Source: Tardiphaga sp.
GTDB lineage: Bacteria > Pseudomonadota > Alphaproteobacteria > Rhizobiales > Xanthobacteraceae
Direction: 5' to 3'
Length of the DNA stretch: 64,000 nucleotides
Assembly (NCBI RefSeq): GCF_028290495.1
Contig: NZ_JAQGJT010000139.1
Coordinates: forward strand, 1 to 64,000
Program-made: the position numbers and the translations under genes
The notes under the pieces: generated by a model
Told to the model about the DNA's origin: nothing
The model's database searches: none
The model's input: only the letters and a program-made list of their open reading frames with translations
Shown here: positions 59,036 to 64,000 of the stretch, piece by piece
Numbering within the stretch: position 1 is the first letter of the stretch
Layout of the letters: the number at the start of each line of letters is the position of its first letter

Positions 59036-60103
59036 TCAGGCGATCTTGGCTGCCAGTTCACCGGAAGCGTAGCGCTTCGCCATGTCGGCGGTGGTGTAGA
59101 CCTTCTTGAACTTGCTGGCCTGGCCGGCGGTATTGAACTCCTGCAGGCGCTGCTTGCAGAGCTTGACCATCGCGTCCATCGCCGGCTTCAGATATTTGCG
59201 CGGGTCGAATTCGCTGGGGTTCTCGCTGAGAATCTTGCGGACCTGGCCGGTCATTGCCATCCGGTTGTCGGTGTCGATGTTGATCTTGCGCACGCCGTTC
59301 TTGATGCCGCGCTGGATTTCCGACACCGGCACGCCCCAGGTAGGCTTCATCTGGCCGCCAAAGGCGTTGATGATGTCCTGCAGGTCCTGCGGCACCGAGG
59401 AGGAGCCGTGCATCACCAGATGGGTGTTGGGCAGCTTGCGGTGGATTTCCTCGATCACGTTCATGGCCAGAATATCGCCGTCCGGCTTGCGGGTGAACTT
59501 GTAGGCGCCGTGCGAGGTGCCCATCGCGATCGCCAGCGCGTCGACCTGGGTCTCCTTGACGAATTTCACGGCCTCGTCGGGATTGGTCAAAAGCTGGTCG
59601 TGCGACAGCTGGCCTTCGGCGCCGTGGCCGTCCTCGGCTTCGCCCATGCCGCTCTCCAGCGAGCCGAGCACGCCGAGCTCGCCTTCAACAGAAATGCCGC
59701 CGAGATGTGCCATGTCGGTCACCGTCTTGGTGACTGACACATTGTAGTCCCAGTCGGCGGCGGTCTTGCCGTCGGCCTTCAGCGAGCCGTCCATCATCAC
59801 CGAGGTGAAGCCGGCCTGGATCGCGGTCATGCAGGTTGCCGGGCCATTGCCGTGGTCGAGATGTACGCAGACCGGGATCTGCGGGTAGATTTCGGTGACG
59901 GCGTCCATCATGTGCTTCAGCATGATGTCGTTGGCGTAGGAGCGGGCGCCGCGCGAGGCCTGGATGATCACAGGCGCGTCGACGCTCGACGCCGCCTCCA
60001 TGATCGCCAGCGCCTGTTCCATGTTGTTGATGTTGAAGGCCGGCACGCCGTAATCGTGTTCCGCGGCATGATCGAGCAGTTGACGCAGCGTAATGCGGGC
60101 CAT
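59036..60103 (-). CDS. fba: Class II fructose-bisphosphate aldolase
   Basis: A 355-residue zinc-dependent aldolase. Metal-ligand blocks: VHLDHGNG near residues 80-87, EGELGVLGS near 136-144, GTSHGAYK near 195 and [10 protein letters not shown] near 227-236. The later NIDTDNRMA segment binds the substrate phosphate. In this group it often serves the Calvin cycle and gluconeogenesis. ATG 60103 (MARITLRQ) has AGGAG upstream. It lies between pgk and the toxin-antitoxin pair. Confidence 0.96.
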   Translation of the reverse strand: MARITLRQLLDHAAEHDYGVPAFNINNMEQALAIMEAASSVDAPVIIQASRGARSYANDIMLKHMMDAVTEIYPQIPVCVHLDHGNGPATCMTAIQAGFTSVMMDGSLKADGKTAADWDYNVSVTKTVTDMAHLGGISVEGELGVLGSLESGMGEAEDGHGAEGQLSHDQLLTNPDEAVKFVKETQVDALAIAMGTSHGAYKFTRKPDGDILAMNVIEEIHRKLPNTHLVMHGSSSVPQDLQDIINAFGGQMKPTWGVPVSEIQRGIKNGVRKINIDTDNRMAMTGQVRKILSENPSEFDPRKYLKPAMDAMVKLCKQRLQEFNTAGQASKFKKVYTTADMAKRYASGELAAKIA

Positions 60104-60271
60104 GGGAACTCCTGGTGAGAGGTGGGGCGGTGCGGTCTGCGTGACCGGCAACCGGAGAAGGCAGCCTCGCTATTACCGCGGTGACCGCAGGAATCCAAGT
60201 CGCCGAACGTCGCGGATAATGCGGAGGTTAATGGGAGGACTGTGAAGGAGCGCAGCGATTCTCAGCTCGTC

Positions 60272-60517
60272 CTAGCTTCCAACGCAGATACGCTCTTCGA
60301 CCTCATTCACTCGCAGGTCAAAATCACCGGCTGTCGCGCACATCATCACCAGCATGCCGGCGCTATCGCGGCGCTGTTTGTGCATGATGCTTTCAATGCG
60401 TTCAAACCGTGCCTCGGTTGCAAGTCTGAACTGCCCCAACTCGGACCGGAGCGCGCCGATGCTTTCCTGAATCTTGATCAGAACATCCAGCGTGACATCT
60501 CTCGGATTGTGAGTCAG
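60272..60517 (-). pseudogene. Small coiled-coil protein frame without a normal start codon
   Basis: Reading from CTG 60517, an 81-residue frame looks like a real protein: LTHNPRDVTLDVLIKIQESI, then a charged coiled coil (RSELGQFRLATEARFERIES), RRDSAGMLVMM and an acidic EVEERI end. The open frame extends upstream only to about 60560 and has no ATG, GTG or TTG. An ATG at 60530 is one frame off and stops after four codons. It may have lost its start by a one-base change, or start at CTG. I do not know its function; similar short proteins are common in Rhizobiales. Confidence 0.45.
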
Positions 60518-60559
60518 GACGGGAACATAGCATAAACACCGCGGCCGACAATGCTGTTG

Positions 60560-61765
60560 TCAGCCCTTTGCCGCCGCCCGCAGCACGTCCACGCCCGGCA
60601 GAGGCTTGCCTTCCATCCATTCGAGGAAGGCGCCGCCGGCGGTGGAGATATAGGAGAAATCATCGGCCACGCCGGCGTGGTTCAGCGCAGCCACGGTGTC
60701 TCCGCCACCAGCAACCGAAATCAACTTCCTGGCCTTGGTGCGCGCTGCTGCGTGCTTCGCTGCGGATACGGTGCCGGTATCGAACGGCGTCATCTCGAAC
60801 GCGCCGAGCGGGCCGTTCCAGACCAGGGTCGCAGCGTCATCGATCGCGGCATTGATGCGAACGATCGATTGCGGGCCGACGTCGAGAATCATGCCGTCGG
60901 CGGGAATGGCGTCGAGGCCATAGGCCTGCGACGGCGCATTGGCCGCAAAATGAAACGCGACCACGGCGTCCACCGGCAGGATGATCGCGCAGCCCGCGGC
61001 TTCCGCCTTGTCGATGATGCGCAGCGCGGTCGCGGCGAGATCCTTCTCGCACAGCGACTTGCCGACGCCGATGCCCTGCGCGTGCAGGAAGGTGTTGGCC
61101 ATGCCGCCGCCGATCACCAGCGCATCGACCTTGGTGACCAGGTTCTCCAAAAGGTCGATTTTCGACGACACCTTGGCGCCGCCGACGATGGCGATCACCG
61201 GACGGGTCGGTGCATCCAGTGCCTTGCCGAGCGCATCCAACTCAGCCTGCATGGTGCGGCCGGCAAAGGCCGGAAGCTTGTGTCCAAGGCCTTCGGTGGT
61301 GGCGTGGGCGCGGTGCGCGGCGGAGAAGGCGTCGTTGACCCAGATGTCGCCGAGCTCCGCCAGTTCGGCCACGAAGGCCGGATCGTTCTTCTCTTCGCCG
61401 GGATGGAAGCGGGTGTTCTCGAGGCAGAGAATGTCGCCATCCTGCATGGCGGCAACGGCCTTGGTGGCGACGTCGCCGATGCAATCGTCCGCGAAGGCGA
61501 CCGGCTTGCCGATCACGCCGGCGAGCGCGGCGGCGACAGGCTTCAGCGACAGCTTGGGATCGACGCCCTTGGGGCGTCCGAAATGCGCTAGCAGGATCAC
61601 CTTACCGCCCTTGCCGGAAATCTCGGTGACGGTTGGTGCGATGCGCTCGAGCCGTGTCGCGTCGGTGATGCGGCCGTTATCCATCGGGACGTTGAGATCG
61701 ACGCGCACCAGCACGCGTTTGCCGGAGACGTTGACATCGTCGAGGGTGCGGAAGGAATTGGTCAT
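60560..61765 (-). CDS. pgk: Phosphoglycerate kinase
   Basis: A 401-residue glycolytic/Calvin-cycle kinase transferring phosphate between 1,3-bisphosphoglycerate and ADP. Marks: [20 protein letters not shown] near residues 15-34, [10 protein letters not shown] near 59-68, [12 protein letters not shown] near 112, [15 protein letters not shown] near 193-207, WNGPLGAFE near 325, and [12 protein letters not shown] near 361-372. The start at ATG 61765 fits homologues. It lies downstream of gap, with a strong hairpin between them. Confidence 0.97.
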   Translation of the reverse strand: MTNSFRTLDDVNVSGKRVLVRVDLNVPMDNGRITDATRLERIAPTVTEISGKGGKVILLAHFGRPKGVDPKLSLKPVAAALAGVIGKPVAFADDCIGDVATKAVAAMQDGDILCLENTRFHPGEEKNDPAFVAELAELGDIWVNDAFSAAHRAHATTEGLGHKLPAFAGRTMQAELDALGKALDAPTRPVIAIVGGAKVSSKIDLLENLVTKVDALVIGGGMANTFLHAQGIGVGKSLCEKDLAATALRIIDKAEAAGCAIILPVDAVVAFHFAANAPSQAYGLDAIPADGMILDVGPQSIVRINAAIDDAATLVWNGPLGAFEMTPFDTGTVSAAKHAAARTKARKLISVAGGGDTVAALNHAGVADDFSYISTAGGAFLEWMEGKPLPGVDVLRAAAKG

Positions 61766-61839
61766 GTGCGTGTGTCCCGGGAGGCGGTGCATCGATGCGG
61801 AGCACCGCGAAGCCGGGACCGCGACGGATTGAAACGGTC

Positions 61840-61878
61840 CCGGGCGCGGTGCATCACCGAGTAATGCACCGCGCCCGG
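61840..61878. other. Strong hairpin between gap and pgk
   Basis: CCGGGCGCGGTGCAT (61840-61854) and ATGCACCGCGCCCGG (61864-61878) make a perfect 15-bp stem with a nine-base loop, 11 bases after the gap stop. There is no T-run, so it may act as an RNA-stability or processing element rather than a simple terminator. Confidence 0.7.
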
Positions 61879-61888
61879 AACACGCTGG

Positions 61889-62899
<1,011 letters not shown>

Positions 62900-62974
62900 T
62901 CAACTTCTCCCTTAGCTCAAAACCTTGATGTTGCTCATATATAGTGCGCTTGACGACCGTTTCATGCCCTGAAT

Positions 62975-63012
62975 GGAACGCTGGCGCAATGCGTCTGAAT
63001 CGCCAGCGTTCC
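62975..63012. other. Hairpin after transketolase gene
   Basis: GGAACGCTGGCG (62975-62986) and CGCCAGCGTTCC (63001-63012) form a perfect 12-bp stem with a 14-base loop, eight bases after the tkt stop. There is no T-run on either side. Confidence 0.6.
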
Positions 63013-63019
63013 GACAGGG

Positions 63020-64000
63020 TTAAGCCGCGTTGTGACGTCGCGTCGCGGCTTCCACCACGGCTTCGACGGTAATGCCGAAATGCTTGTAGAGGTCTTTGGC
63101 CGGGGCGCTGGCGCCGAAGCCGGTCATGCCGATGAACACGCCGTCATGGCCGATCACGGCATCCCATCCGAACCGCACCGCGGCCTCGATGGCGATCTTG
63201 ACCGGCGCCTTGCCGATGATGGCATCCTGCTTTGTCGCCGGCTGCTGCAGCAGCAGTTCGAGCGATGGCACCGATACCACGCGGGTGGCGATGCCCTTCG
63301 CGGCAAGCTGCTTCTGCGCGATGACGGCGATCTCGACTTCGGAGCCGGAGGCGTACAGCGACACCTTGGCTTCGCCGTCGGCGGCGATCAGCTCGTAGCC
63401 GCCGGTGGCGCACAGGTTCTCGGCCTTGGCGACGGTACGGGCCGGGATCAGGTTCTGGCGCGACAGCGCCAGCACGGTCGGGCCCTTGGTGTTTTCCAGC
63501 GCCAGCAGCCAGCATTCGGCGGTCTCGATCGCGTCGGCCGGGCGGAAGGTGCGCATGTTCGGCATCGCGCGCAGCGAAGCCAGATGCTCGACCGGCTGAT
63601 GGGTCGGGCCGTCTTCGCCGAGACCGATCGAATCGTGGGTCATGATGTAGACCACCGGGATGTGCGACAGCGCCGCGATCCGCATCGAGGGCCGCGCATA
63701 GTCGGTGAAGCACATGAAGGTGCCGCCGGCCGGTGCGAAGCCGCCGTGGGCGGAAATGCCGTTCATCGCGGCGGCCATGCCCATTTCGCGGATGCCGTAA
63801 TGGATGTAGCGGCCGCTGAAATCGCCGGGCTTCACGTCCTTGGCGTTCTTGGTGCGCGTGTTGTTGGACGGCGTCAGATCGGCGGAGCCGATCAGCAGTT
63901 CCGGCATCACCGGCACCAGCGCTTCGAGTGCCAGTTCGCTGGCCTTGCGGGTCGCGATGGTCTGCGGCTCGGCGATCAGCCTGTCCTTCAACTTGCCGAT
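63020..64000 (-). CDS. tkt: Transketolase, C-terminal part (cut by window)
   Basis: The last 326 residues of transketolase, a thiamine diphosphate enzyme of the pentose phosphate and Calvin pathways; the frame is open to the right edge. Visible blocks: GSADLTPSNNTRTK, GRYIHYGIREMGMAAAMNG (the conserved active-site Glu lies in IREMGM), FCFTDYARPSMRI-like MCFTDYARPS, THDSIGLGEDGPTHQPVEHL and GWDAVIGHDGVFIGMTGFGAS. About half of the protein lies outside. It heads the tkt-gap-pgk-fba order. Confidence 0.97.
   Translation of the reverse strand: MGKLKDRLIAEPQTIATRKASELALEALVPVMPELLIGSADLTPSNNTRTKNAKDVKPGDFSGRYIHYGIREMGMAAAMNGISAHGGFAPAGGTFMCFTDYARPSMRIAALSHIPVVYIMTHDSIGLGEDGPTHQPVEHLASLRAMPNMRTFRPADAIETAECWLLALENTKGPTVLALSRQNLIPARTVAKAENLCATGGYELIAADGEAKVSLYASGSEVEIAVIAQKQLAAKGIATRVVSVPSLELLLQQPATKQDAIIGKAPVKIAIEAAVRFGWDAVIGHDGVFIGMTGFGASAPAKDLYKHFGITVEAVVEAATRRHNAA

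Noticed and set aside
60242..60535. Plus-strand frame of 97 codons between fba and pgk
   Set aside because: It is opposite the coiled-coil frame at 60272-60517, whose translation looks far more protein-like; the plus-strand product has no recognisable feature.

Overview
The window is a stretch of high-GC alphaproteobacterial chromosome from the Bradyrhizobium/Rhodopseudomonas group (Nitrobacteraceae). The evidence is the EcfG-NepR-PhyR general stress module, RcdA, an HWE-type histidine kinase, a cysteine-free L31, the tkt-gap-pgk-fba gene order, and many short palindromic intergenic repeats typical of these genomes. No rRNA, tRNA, CRISPR array, insertion sequence or prophage was found. The window cuts ureC at the left edge and the transketolase gene at the right edge.

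Layout. 1-4530: urease genes ureC, a small monooxygenase-like gene, ureE, ureF and ureG, ending in a terminator. 4726-8353: the general stress locus, with a CHASE/HWE kinase facing ecfG-nepR and a divergent phyR. 8479-13065: small envelope and stress genes (a DUF883 gene with a consensus EcfG promoter, an AI-2E-family permease, an L,D-transpeptidase, a DUF2865 protein and a 51-residue membrane protein). 13086-15242: malate synthase G. 15377-26472: a sulfur island in which siroheme synthase, DUF2849, sulfite reductase and DUF934 lie between two sulfate ABC transporter clusters, only one of which has its own cysA.

26687-42082: mixed housekeeping genes. They include a CAP-domain lipoprotein, patatin plus 3-hydroxybutyrate dehydrogenase, a flippase, a DsbD N-domain protein, YqgE, a seven-transmembrane PAS-GGDEF-EAL protein, a quinone oxidoreductase, a DUF1192 protein, rcdA, an acyltransferase, a MipA-like protein and rpmE. 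42254-46831: an ABC exporter with an altered Walker A motif, a GNAT protein, and a MotA-like/OmpA-like membrane pair. 46999-53490: a DUF1295 plus cyclopropane-synthase-like pair, then an RND efflux pump. 53608-64000 (all minus strand): YeiH, SuhB, a Sel1-repeat protein, a ThiE-like protein, class I aldolase, a MazEF-type toxin-antitoxin, class II aldolase, Pgk, Gap and transketolase.

How the parts fit. The stress locus would sense envelope signals through the CHASE kinase and PhyR, freeing EcfG from NepR. A consensus EcfG promoter about 2 kb away upstream of the DUF883 gene supports a local regulon. The sulfur island covers sulfate uptake, siroheme synthesis and sulfite reduction, and the right end is a central carbon cluster. 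The observations I rate highest are the degenerate kinase, the Walker A substitution, the non-flagellar stator-like pair, the DUF1295/methyltransferase pair, the toxin-antitoxin operator between two unrelated aldolases, and several families of dispersed palindromic repeats.
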